Part shown: positions 1 through 5,351 of the stretch, piece after piece | Position numbering within the stretch: position 1 is the first letter of the stretch | Layout of the letters: each line of letters opens with the position of its first letter | Assembly: GCA_003644335.1 (NCBI GenBank) | Contig: QNCB01000114.1 | Coordinates: forward strand, 1 to 5,351 | Length of the DNA stretch: 5,351 nt | From: Planctomycetota bacterium | Lineage (GTDB): Bacteria; Planctomycetota; Phycisphaerae; SM23-33 | Direction: 5' to 3' | The notes under the pieces: model-generated | Seen by the model: the letters and a program-made list of their open reading frames with translations, nothing else | Told to the model about the DNA's origin: nothing | The model's database searches: none | Translations under genes and position numbers: made by a program

Positions 1-831
1 GAGATTGTACGCCAGGCCCTGGCGGATAAGAGGCCTGGTCTCGGGCGGGAAAAGTTCGAGTATTCGCTGGATGGTTTGCGGCGCGGTCGAGGCGTGCACG
101 GTTCCCAGCACGAGGTGGCCTGTCACCGCAGCTTGGAGAGCAGCCTGGAGTGTGTCGCGGTCTCGCATCTCGCCGATTAGCAGGATGTCTGGGTCTTCCC
201 GCAGCATCGCGCGGGTAGCCTGGTTGAAGTCTGGCACGTCGATACCGATTTCCCGTTGGCTGACGAGGGCCTTTTTGTCCGTGTAGAGATATTCGATGGG
301 GTCTTCGATGGTAACGATATGGCAACGGCGGGTCGCGTTGATATATTCCAGTATCGACGCGATGGTCGTGCTCTTGCCGCACCCCGTCGGGCCTGACAGC
401 AGCACCAGGCCTTGCGTTTCGCGGGTGATTCGCTCGATATTTTCGGGCAGGTGCAGCTCTGCGAAGCTGGGGATATCGCGAGTAACGCGACGCACCGCCA
501 GGGAGGGCAGGCCTCGCTGACGGAAGACATTTATGCGGAACCGGTCGCCAATGGAGTTTTCGCGAGCCAGGTCGACCTGGCCATTTTGGCCAAACGCCTC
601 CCGCTGCTCCGGCGAGAGTAGGGCTGATATCATTTGGCTTATCTGCTCCGCGGTCAGAGGCTGTTCCTTAGCTGACCGCAAAGCTGAGCGGACGCGAAAA
701 GTTGCGGGGGTGTTGACCTTGATATGCAGGTCCGACGCTCCGAGCTTGGCCATGGAAAGAAAATAGCCCGCCAGCCTGGCAGGAATTTCCTGCCTAGCTA
801 CCGGCGCGTCAACTGAGGGTTTTTCGCTCAC
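1..831 (-). CDS. pilT: PilT-type pilus retraction ATPase, C-terminus beyond the window
   Basis: This encodes a cytoplasmic hexameric secretion-type ATPase that should power type IV pilus retraction (twitching motility) by hydrolysing ATP at the pilus base. Only the first 277 residues are present; PilT proteins are usually about 340-380 residues, so the C-terminal part lies left of position 1. The N-terminal part has the GASDLHIK signature of PilT. It is followed by Walker A GPTGCGKSTT (residues 147-156, Lys153), the Asp box TIEDPIEY (Glu176, Asp177), Walker B DPDILLIGEMRD (GEMRD at 220-224) and the His box GHLVLGTVH (His239, His246). GEMRD rather than GEIRD favours PilT/PilU over the PilB/GspE assembly ATPases. 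The start is the GTG at 831: it has AGGGAG seven bases upstream, and the frame is closed by a TAG further up with no ATG between. It follows hisF on the same strand after a 388-bp repeat-filled gap, so it is probably transcribed separately. PilU or another PilT paralogue cannot be excluded. Confidence 0.9.
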   Translation of the reverse strand, partial: MSEKPSVDAPVARQEIPARLAGYFLSMAKLGASDLHIKVNTPATFRVRSALRSAKEQPLTAEQISQMISALLSPEQREAFGQNGQVDLARENSIGDRFRINVFRQRGLPSLAVRRVTRDIPSFAELHLPENIERITRETQGLVLLSGPTGCGKSTTIASILEYINATRRCHIVTIEDPIEYLYTDKKALVSQREIGIDVPDFNQATRAMLREDPDILLIGEMRDRDTLQAALQAAVTGHLVLGTVHASTAPQTIQRILELFPPETRPLIRQGLAYNL

Positions 832-838
832 TGCTCGT

Positions 839-844
839 CTCCCT
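839..844 (-). promoter_or_regulatory. Ribosome binding site for pilT (decides the GTG start)
   Basis: Read on the minus strand this is AGGGAG, seven bases before GTG. It supports a non-ATG start. No in-frame ATG exists between this site and the upstream in-frame TAG. Confidence 0.7.
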
Positions 845-879
845 ATGATTATTCGTAACTATTCAGACAAAAACAAGAC

Positions 880-907
880 CACGGATGAACACTGACAAAC
901 ACGGATG
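880..907. repeat. Two CACGGATG blocks 20 bp apart
   Basis: CACGGATG occurs at 880-887 and at 900-907, separated by AACACTGACAAA. It is followed by a loosely repetitive stretch (CATGAAG, CATGGAG, 913-927). This looks like a short degenerate intergenic repeat family rather than coding sequence. It lies just upstream of the pilT start. Whether it is a family in this genome is an inference; only two core copies are visible here. Confidence 0.45.
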
Positions 908-955
908 TTTACCATGAAGCACATGGAGAACACAAAGTTTTTTGTTTTCCTCTTT

Positions 956-1058
956 TATCTTTCCCCAGCACTTGTTTGCAAAGCCTCAGAGAGTTGTTCG
1001 CCCCTGTAAAAAACTTTCGACATCCTAAATTTTTGCAAATAAGTGCTGGGGAAAGATA
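956..1058. mobile_element. MITE-like element, 27-bp inverted ends, TA at both termini
   Basis: The left arm 956-982 starts TATCTTTCCCCAGCACTTG. The right arm 1032-1058 is its reverse complement over 26 of 27 positions; the one difference, G974/T1040, would still pair as G-U in RNA of this strand. The 49-bp centre has no ORF worth calling. Pairing stops sharply outside the TA dinucleotides. A short non-coding element with long terminal inverted repeats bounded by TA fits a MITE mobilised by an IS630/Tc1-mariner-type transposase, which duplicates TA. A long RNA hairpin with a regulatory or terminator role is the alternative: there is no run of T directly after it, and it sits 162 bp beyond the hisF stop. 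No transposase is in the window. Confidence 0.55.
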
Positions 1059-1064
1059 CGGGGG

Positions 1065-1158
1065 GCATTGGTTATTGGCTATTCAATGGACATTGGATAT
1101 TTGGGCATTGGGTATTTTCGTCATTGATTCTTCATTCGGGCTTCTTCATTCGGCATTG
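1065..1158. repeat. Degenerate ATTGG/CATT intergenic repeat array
   Basis: CATTGG recurs at 1066, 1091 and 1106, and GCATTG at 1065, 1105 and 1153. Between them are variants such as TTATTGG, ATATTTGG and GGTATT, then CATTGATTCTT, CATTCGGGCTTCTT and CATTCGG. Spacing is irregular, so this is a degenerate array and not a clean tandem. An apparent reading frame crosses it but has no family features. I recall similar ATTGG-rich intergenic arrays from planctomycete-like genomes; their function is unknown to me. Confidence 0.55.
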
Positions 1159-1186
1159 CTTCGCCATCCGTGGTTGCGTTGTTTTT

Positions 1187-1214
1187 ACTGATTACTGACA
1201 ACTGATTACTGACA
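1187..1214. repeat. Perfect 2 x 14-bp tandem repeat beside the hisF stop
   Basis: The unit ACTGATTACTGACA occurs exactly twice, at 1187-1200 and 1201-1214, followed by a further ACT. Each unit itself contains the half-repeat CTGATTACTGA. It ends five bases before the hisF stop codon (1220-1222), so it lies in the proximal 3' untranslated region of hisF. It is not self-complementary enough to act as an obvious intrinsic terminator. Confidence 0.8.
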
Positions 1215-1219
1215 ACTTT

Positions 1220-1987
1220 TTAAATTCGCACCGGCACGCCATGGGCAGCCAGGTATTCTTTGGTCTCGGCGATGGAGTATGTTCCGAAGTGGAAGATGCT
1301 CGCAGCCAGGGCGGCGTCAGCCTGGCCTTGGGTTAGCACGTGGTATATATCTTCAGGCCCGCCCGCTCCACCGGACGCGATAACCGGTATGTTCACCGCC
1401 TGGGATACAGCCCGGGTTATCTCGATGTCGTACCCCTCCTGCGTGCCGTCGGCGTCCATTACGGTCAGCAGTATCTCGCCAGCTCCGCGACGTTCCATCT
1501 CCTGCGCCCAGGCCACAGCTTCATGACCAGTTGGCAACCTGCCGCCATTGATGAAAACTTCCCACGACTCGCCGCTGTCGGTCGCTATGCGTTTGGGATC
1601 GATAGCTACGACGATGCACTGCGAGCCAAACCGCCGGGCCGCAGCGGTGATGAAATCCGGGTCGCGCACGGCGGCGGAGTTTATCGAGACCTTGTCAGCT
1701 CCGGCGTTTAGCAGGTTTCGGCAGTCCTCGATGTTGCGAATGCCCCCGCCAACCGTCAGCGGCATAAAGACCTGCTCGGCGGCCTCGCGAACGATGTCAA
1801 TTAGAATGTCCCGACTTTCATGGCTTGCGGTGATGTCCAGGAAGACCAGCTCGTCGGCACCGGCCTGCTCGTAGTTGCGCGATATCTCCACCGGGTCGCC
1901 CGCGTCGCGAAGGTCGAGAAAGTTCACGCCCTTTACAACTCTGCCACGGTCAACGTCCAAACACGGTATTATTCGTTTCGCAAGCAT
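1220..1987 (-). CDS. hisF: Imidazole glycerol phosphate synthase, cyclase subunit HisF
   Basis: HisF pairs with the glutaminase HisH in the cytoplasm. It uses ammonia from HisH to convert PRFAR to imidazole glycerol phosphate and AICAR, linking histidine and purine synthesis. The protein is 255 residues, the usual family length, and forms a complete (beta/alpha)8 barrel: [17 protein letters not shown] at 4-20 with catalytic Asp11, DITA at 51-54, the phosphate-binding TVGGGI at 78-83, AIDPKR at 128-133 with catalytic Asp130, [11 protein letters not shown] at 177-187, and the second phosphate loop ASGGAGG at 204-210. The start is ATG 1987, where the conserved [10 protein letters not shown] begins, with AAGGA ten bases upstream. 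The frame stays open up to 2239, but that extension translates intergenic repeat and is not accepted. No hisH or hisA is adjacent, so the his genes appear dispersed. It is divergent from serS. Confidence 0.97.
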   Translation of the reverse strand: MLAKRIIPCLDVDRGRVVKGVNFLDLRDAGDPVEISRNYEQAGADELVFLDITASHESRDILIDIVREAAEQVFMPLTVGGGIRNIEDCRNLLNAGADKVSINSAAVRDPDFITAAARRFGSQCIVVAIDPKRIATDSGESWEVFINGGRLPTGHEAVAWAQEMERRGAGEILLTVMDADGTQEGYDIEITRAVSQAVNIPVIASGGAGGPEDIYHVLTQGQADAALAASIFHFGTYSIAETKEYLAAHGVPVRI

Positions 1988-1996
1988 CTCGTATTT

Positions 1997-2002
1997 ATCC
2001 TT
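1997..2002 (-). promoter_or_regulatory. Ribosome binding site for hisF
   Basis: Read on the minus strand this is AAGGAT, with AAGGA ten bases before ATG 1987. The spacing is slightly long but usable. It supports the family-consistent start over the longer open frame. Confidence 0.5.
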
Positions 2003-2016
2003 AAAACAGACGACAC

Positions 2017-2046
2017 ATTGTACCGCCCCCCGCCAGCCAATGCCAG
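2017..2046 (-). promoter_or_regulatory. Possible sigma70-type promoter of hisF
   Basis: On the minus strand, CTGGCA (2046-2041; four of six matches to TTGACA), an 18-bp G-rich spacer and TACAAT (2022-2017; five of six matches to TATAAT) would start transcription near 2010. That gives a leader of about 20 bases that still contains the AAGGAT site. This is a consensus match by eye; promoter consensus in this lineage is uncertain. Confidence 0.4.
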
Positions 2047-2128
2047 TGTGTGAGATTTTTTTGCGGCTTTCCGTAACTATTGTTTTGCACAGATTGTAAC
2101 CGTGTGTGGCAGCATAAGATTTATTTCG

Positions 2129-2195
2129 GATTTCAGATTGCGGATTTCGGATTGTTTCACGGACCAGCTCAATCCGAAATCCAAAATCCGAAATT
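2129..2195. repeat. GGATTTC-type repeat forming an inverted repeat
   Basis: The left arm 2129-2154 (ending CGGATTTCGGATTG) and the right arm 2170-2195 (beginning CAATCCGAAATCC) are complementary over 22 of 26 positions, around a 15-base loop. Twelve pairs next to the loop are unbroken apart from the outer mismatches. Each arm is itself built from tandem GGATTTC-like units. It lies in the middle of the 363-bp divergent hisF/serS gap. The remainder of that gap holds the hisF promoter candidate, the serS ribosome binding site and nothing else I recognise; I found no convincing serS promoter. Confidence 0.7.
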
Positions 2196-2337
2196 GCCCG
2201 GGATAACCAGCCAGTTTTATGCCCGCACGCGATGTCCAACGGTAAGACCAGGATTTAATCTCCAACGCCACTGCCGATTAATGACAACTGGCATTTTACA
2301 GACAAAGAGTGTAGGCTGTCGCTTCGATATTGACGTT

Positions 2338-2342
2338 AAGGA
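2338..2342 (+). promoter_or_regulatory. Ribosome binding site for serS
   Basis: AAGGA lies eight bases before ATG 2351, standard spacing that supports this start. Confidence 0.65.
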
Positions 2343-2350
2343 ATTGAAGC

Positions 2351-3625
2351 ATGATAGATATTAAACTTATTCGTGAAAATCCCGCAGCTTACAAACACAC
2401 TGCCACGGTGAAACAGTGCAACATCGACATCGACGAACTCCTGGCTGTGGACGAGCAGTTGCTCCAGGCCCGGCGAGAGTTGCAAGAGGTCAAGACCGCC
2501 CAAAACGCCGCGGGCAAGGAGGTGGCTTCGCTGCCAAAGGACGAAAAACCCGCCGCCATCGCCAGGCTGGGCGAACTGAAATCTCGCGCTAAAAAACTTT
2601 CCGAGCAGGTGGATAACCTCGAACCGAAGTTTGAAGAGCTGATGTTGCTCGTGCCGCAGATTCCCGCCCCGGAGGCACCCGTCGGCAAGGACGAGTCTGA
2701 CAATGTTGAGGTTCGCAAGGTCGGCGAGATTCGCGAGTTTGACTTCGAGCCAAGGGATCATGTCGCGCTGGGCGAGCTGCTGGACATCATCGACATTCCC
2801 CGCGCGGTCAAGCTGGCTGGGGCGAGGAATTATATCCTCAAGGGCGCTGGAGCCATGCTGCACCAGGCGGTGCTTCGCCTGGCGATGGATATGATTATCG
2901 ACAAGGGGTATCAGCCCATGACCGTGCCGGTGTTGGTCAACGAAAATGTCATGGTCGGCACGGGCTATTTTCCGACAGGCCGAGACGACGCCTATCTTTG
3001 CGAACGCGATGGCCAGGCGCTGGTCGGCACAGCTGAGGTGCCAACGACAGCTTACTACGCGGACGAGATTCTCGGCCAGGCCCAGTTGCCCGTGAAGTTC
3101 GCAGCTATGAGTACATGCTTCCGTCGCGAAGCTGGCTCGGCGGGGAAAGACACCAAAGGCCTGTACCGCATACATTCGTTCGACAAGGTCGAGCAGGTGA
3201 TACTCTGCCAAGCTGACCCAGCCGAGTCGGCCAGGCTGCACGAAGAAATTATCCGCAACGCCGAGGACTGCCTGGCTGCGATGGATTTGCCGTATCGCGT
3301 TATCGAGTGTTGCACCGGCGACATGGGCCTGGGCAAGGTTCGCATGTTCGACATCGAGACCTGGATGCCCAGCCGGGGCAGCTACAGCGAGACGCACTCA
3401 GCCAGCCGATTCCACGATTTCCAGTCGCGTCGGCTGAACATCCGCTACCGCGACGAAGCTGGGCACCTGCAGTTCGTCCACACGATGAACAACACCGTCA
3501 TCGCCAGCCCGCGGATACTCATCCCGCTGTTGGAGCTGAACCAAAACGTCGACGGCAGCGTCAACATCCCCGAAGCACTGCAACCTTACATGGGCGGGAT
3601 GAAAAAAATCGAACCGAAAATGTAG
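2351..3625 (+). CDS. serS: Seryl-tRNA synthetase, complete
   Basis: A cytoplasmic class II aminoacyl-tRNA synthetase that activates serine with ATP and charges tRNA-Ser (and tRNA-Sec where present). The product is 424 residues, normal for bacterial SerRS. It begins MIDIKLIRENP, the typical SerRS N-terminus. Residues about 28-105 form the Lys/Glu/Leu-rich antiparallel coiled-coil arm that grips the long variable arm of tRNA-Ser. The serine-binding TAE is at 227-229. Motif 2 is FRREAGSAGKDTKG at 257-270, followed by HSFDKVEQ. The ETHSAS...DFQSRR segment is at 347-361, and motif 3 is NNTVIASPRIL at 380-390 with the class II Arg388. The C-terminal half reads closest to the Thermus-type SerRS as I remember it (GDMG, HT.NNT.. 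PRIL). Alanine replaces the cysteine often seen in the SCS/HSCS segment, which is not expected to be catalytic. The stop TAG lies in a TGTAGC hexamer that matches the start of the palindromic repeats just downstream. Confidence 0.98.
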   Translation: MIDIKLIRENPAAYKHTATVKQCNIDIDELLAVDEQLLQARRELQEVKTAQNAAGKEVASLPKDEKPAAIARLGELKSRAKKLSEQVDNLEPKFEELMLLVPQIPAPEAPVGKDESDNVEVRKVGEIREFDFEPRDHVALGELLDIIDIPRAVKLAGARNYILKGAGAMLHQAVLRLAMDMIIDKGYQPMTVPVLVNENVMVGTGYFPTGRDDAYLCERDGQALVGTAEVPTTAYYADEILGQAQLPVKFAAMSTCFRREAGSAGKDTKGLYRIHSFDKVEQVILCQADPAESARLHEEIIRNAEDCLAAMDLPYRVIECCTGDMGLGKVRMFDIETWMPSRGSYSETHSASRFHDFQSRRLNIRYRDEAGHLQFVHTMNNTVIASPRILIPLLELNQNVDGSVNIPEALQPYMGGMKKIEPKM

Positions 3626-3636
3626 CTGTGAAAAAA

Positions 3637-3661
3637 TGTAGCACACCCGCCCTCGGCTGTG
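3637..3661 (-). repeat. TGTAGCACAG-type palindrome, copy A (opposite orientation)
   Basis: TGTAGCACACCCGCCCTCGGCTGTG. Read on the minus strand it matches the two copies at 3673-3739 with three differences over 25 bases. It can form an 8-bp stem (3642-3649 with 3654-3661) with one mismatch and a CCCT loop. Confidence 0.65.
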
Positions 3662-3672
3662 AAGATGCGAGT

Positions 3673-3702
3673 TGTAGCACAGTCGGGGGCGACTGTGCTA
3701 CA
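3673..3702. repeat. Perfect palindrome, 13-bp arms with GGGG loop, copy B
   Basis: The left arm TGTAGCACAGTCG (3673-3685) and right arm CGACTGTGCTACA (3690-3702) are exact reverse complements around GGGG. It lies between serS and the S55-domain gene. The stable stem could end serS transcription or protect its mRNA end, but no T-run follows, so a classical intrinsic terminator is not supported. A REP-like dispersed palindrome is the better reading. Confidence 0.85.
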
Positions 3703-3711
3703 TGAACAAAA

Positions 3712-3739
3712 CACAGCCGGGGGCGACTGTGCTACATGA
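3712..3739 (+). repeat. TGTAGCACAG-type repeat, copy C (left arm truncated)
   Basis: These 28 bases match 3678-3705 at 27 positions (single T to C change). The outer TGTAG of the left arm is missing, leaving an 8-bp stem with one mismatch around GGGG. It ends ten bases before the ribosome binding site of the next gene. Confidence 0.8.
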
Positions 3740-3748
3740 TGTTGGTCT

Positions 3749-3754
3749 GAGGAG
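3749..3754 (+). promoter_or_regulatory. Ribosome binding site for the S55-domain gene
   Basis: GAGGAG lies nine bases before ATG 3764. A closer ATG at 3755 is followed at once by TAA, so 3764 is the usable start. Confidence 0.7.
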
Positions 3755-3763
3755 ATGTAAATT

Positions 3764-5351
3764 ATGAATCGTTATAGTTTGCAGTTGGGACTTTGTGTTG
3801 CGGCGCTGACGCTGTGTGCCGGAGCGGTTTTTGCCGCAGCCGGTCAAGACCCCGCTTTGGCCCGGGCTAGGGCGTTTGTGGAGCAGTCCGACAGATACCT
3901 TCACCACAGCAAGCTCCGCCGGGGCATGAAGGGCTACGGGCTTAGCGTTTTTGCCGGGACGAAGATAGCCAGGTTCGACGTCGAGATAATTTCGGTCGTG
4001 AAAAACTTCTCGCCCCGGCGGGACGTTATATTGGCGATGCTCGCAGGCCAGGGCCTGGCTGGGACGCGGGTAATCCAGGGCATGAGCGGCTCGCCGGTCT
4101 ACATGAAAGACCCCGCTGACGGCAAGTTCAAGATGATCGGCGCCGTTGCGTATGGCTGGGGGCTGTCGAAAAAACCCCTGTGTGGCATTCAGCCTATTAC
4201 GCAAATGTTGGCTATCTCCGGCGCGCTGAAGCAGTTCGACCCGAAACACAAACCAGCCTCGGGCAAAAAAGCCCAAGCCCGCCAAGCCCGCAGCAACTCC
4301 CAAGCCAGGCTGGACACCGCCGATTTTTTGCGAGTCGTCCTGGTTCCATCCAAGGGCAGCTTCAACGAGCTGTTCAAGGCAGGCCGTCGGGCAGTTGGTT
4401 CCTCGCCAGCGACGGGGCAGCTTGAGCCGCTGGGTATCCCGTTGCTGATGTCGGGTTGCTCGGGCCAGCTAATCAAAGAGCTGTCCGACTCTGGCGATGG
4501 GTTGTTCGGCGACAGTAGGTTGCAGCCGATGCAAGGAGGCGGACTGGGCCAGACGGACAAAGCAGCCCTGTCCAAGGTCAAACTCGCGCCGGGTTCGTCC
4601 ATCGCGGTTCCGTTGGTTACCGGCGACGTCGGCTGGACTGCTTTCGGCACGGTTACGGACGTCGTGGGCGACGGCGTGCTGGCATTTGGCCATTCTTTCA
4701 ACAGCGACGGCGAGGTGAACCTGCCGATAAGCACGGGCTATGTCCACACCATCGTTTCGACCCTGGTCAACAGTTTCAAGCTAGGCTCAGCTATCCGCCA
4801 GGTCGGCAAGCTGAGTCGCGACGAAACCGTCGGCATCGCTGGCACGGTCGGGCCTAAGGTGCGGATGATACCGATGAGCGTGTCGATGAATCAGCTCGGC
4901 GACAAGCGAAAGCTGACGTACTCGTACAAGATAGTCGACGAGTGGTCGTATACATCCAGGCTGGCAGGGGCGTTGGTGCAGGCTTCGGCCAGTGCTCTGC
5001 GGAACACGCCGAGACATCATCATATAGCGTACGAGGTGAATATCGACTTCGGCGAGCTTGGCAGGTATGTCGTGCATAATATAGAGACGGGTGCAAACCA
5101 GGGTTGGATGGGGGCCAGTTCGCGAGGTCTGGAGACAGCGGTTTCGGACCTGGTCAGGCCTATCGCAGCCCTGATGCAAAACCCGTTTGGTCCGGGGCCT
5201 GAGATTAAAAAAGTCGAGGTTAAGCTGGCTGTCAGCCCGGGCGATATCTCCGCGGAGATTATCGACTTTAGGCTCGACGAGCGAATGTACCGCCCTGGCG
5301 AGGTTGTCTGCGGCAAGGTTTTGCTGAAGAGGTTCCGCAAAGACAGACTGA
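3764..5351 (+). CDS. Secreted SpoIVB-like (peptidase S55) domain protein, 3' end beyond the window
   Basis: 529 residues are present with no stop before the right edge. Residues 1-26 form a Sec signal peptide (MNRYS, hydrophobic core, likely cut after VFA24 or AAA26); no lipobox is seen. The body resembles the SpoIVB peptidase S55 family of trypsin-like serine proteases: LRRGMKGYG (51-59) then LSVFAGTKI, QGMSGSPVY (105-113) with presumed catalytic Ser108, a GAVAYGW strand, and GTVT...GDGVLAFGHSF with presumed catalytic His310. SpoIVB, as I recall it, has GH before GMSGSP, so the order here is reversed. A Lys/Ala/Gln/Arg-rich linker covers about 160-183. After about residue 480 a beta-sandwich-like segment begins (VEVKLAVSPGDISAE, then RPGEVV). 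In Bacillus SpoIVB signals to a sigma factor during sporulation; there is no sporulation context here, so substrate and role are unknown. It could be an inactive S55-like scaffold. It follows serS by 138 bp on the same strand. Confidence 0.85.
   Translation, partial: MNRYSLQLGLCVAALTLCAGAVFAAAGQDPALARARAFVEQSDRYLHHSKLRRGMKGYGLSVFAGTKIARFDVEIISVVKNFSPRRDVILAMLAGQGLAGTRVIQGMSGSPVYMKDPADGKFKMIGAVAYGWGLSKKPLCGIQPITQMLAISGALKQFDPKHKPASGKKAQARQARSNSQARLDTADFLRVVLVPSKGSFNELFKAGRRAVGSSPATGQLEPLGIPLLMSGCSGQLIKELSDSGDGLFGDSRLQPMQGGGLGQTDKAALSKVKLAPGSSIAVPLVTGDVGWTAFGTVTDVVGDGVLAFGHSFNSDGEVNLPISTGYVHTIVSTLVNSFKLGSAIRQVGKLSRDETVGIAGTVGPKVRMIPMSVSMNQLGDKRKLTYSYKIVDEWSYTSRLAGALVQASASALRNTPRHHHIAYEVNIDFGELGRYVVHNIETGANQGWMGASSRGLETAVSDLVRPIAALMQNPFGPGPEIKKVEVKLAVSPGDISAEIIDFRLDERMYRPGEVVCGKVLLKRFRKDRL

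Noticed and set aside
177..530. 117-codon minus-strand frame inside pilT
   Set aside because: It is a shifted frame of the pilT coding strand; the Walker A, Walker B and His-box motifs are in another frame.
854..863. 10-mer AATAGTTACG (minus strand) upstream of both pilT and hisF (also 2072-2081)
   Set aside because: A shared 10-mer between two gaps of this size is not far from chance, and its distance to the two start codons differs (about 23 and 85 bases).
846..873. Minus-strand TTGTTT, 16-bp spacer, AATAAT as a pilT promoter
   Set aside because: The -35 match is poor and transcription would start inside or just before the AGGGAG site, leaving no usable leader.
934..1017. 10-bp inverted pair AAAGTTTTTT / AAAAAACTTT overlapping the MITE-like element
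   Set aside because: Low-complexity A/T runs, and the pair straddles the element boundary; probably coincidence.
976..1191. 71-codon plus-strand frame in the pilT/hisF gap
   Set aside because: It runs through the MITE-like element and the ATTGG array and is translated repeat, with no ribosome binding site or recognisable domain.
1988..2239. Upstream extension of hisF giving a 339-residue protein
   Set aside because: The extra 84 residues translate the GGATTTC repeat and promoter-like DNA. HisF length, the conserved [10 protein letters not shown] start and a ribosome binding site all point to 1987.
2336..3397. 353-codon open frame antisense to serS
   Set aside because: It overlaps a certain gene almost completely, shows no family motifs, and is explained by codon bias in the GC-rich sense gene.
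3673..3702. Classical rho-independent terminator for serS
   Set aside because: The stem is strong but is not followed by a run of T, and it belongs to a repeat family present in three copies here.
3698..4734. Minus-strand frames of 201 and 181 codons opposite the S55-domain gene
   Set aside because: The plus-strand gene has a signal peptide, ribosome binding site and family motifs; the antisense frames have none.

Overview
The window carries parts or all of four protein genes on both strands. From left to right they are: the N-terminal three quarters of a PilT-type pilus retraction ATPase (minus strand, running off the left edge), complete hisF (minus strand), complete serS (plus strand, divergent from hisF), and the first 529 codons of a secreted SpoIVB-like (S55) peptidase-domain protein (plus strand, running off the right edge). 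No rRNA, tRNA, CRISPR array, integrase or transposase gene is visible.

The organism looks like an uncultured Gram-negative-type bacterium, most likely of the Planctomycetota (Phycisphaerae-like) or a related PVC lineage. This is an inference. It rests on the exported S55-domain protein in a non-sporulation context, scattered rather than operonic housekeeping genes, and gaps filled with short degenerate repeats that I associate with such genomes. These are ATTGG-type arrays, GGATTTC-type arrays, ACTGATTACTGACA tandems, CACGGATG blocks and TGTAGCACAG palindromes. Nothing in the window proves the phylum. The coding regions look GC-rich and the gaps more AT-rich by eye.

Layout: positions 1-831 hold pilT. 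Positions 832-1219 are a 388-bp gap holding CACGGATG repeats, a MITE-like element of 103 bp with 27-bp inverted ends beginning in TA, a degenerate ATTGG array and a perfect 2x14-bp tandem that ends 5 bp from the hisF stop. Positions 1220-1987 hold hisF. Positions 1988-2350 are the divergent hisF/serS intergenic region, with a plausible hisF promoter and a GGATTTC inverted repeat. Positions 2351-3625 hold serS. Positions 3626-3763 hold three copies of a TGTAGCACAG palindrome. The S55-domain gene starts at 3764.

The four genes do not form one pathway: surface motility, histidine/purine metabolism, translation, and an envelope or secreted protease-like protein. I see no convincing multi-gene novel system. 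The most interesting points are the S55 protein, whose Ser motif precedes its His motif (the reverse of SpoIVB as I recall it), the MITE-like element, and the concentration of several unrelated short repeat families in only three gaps.
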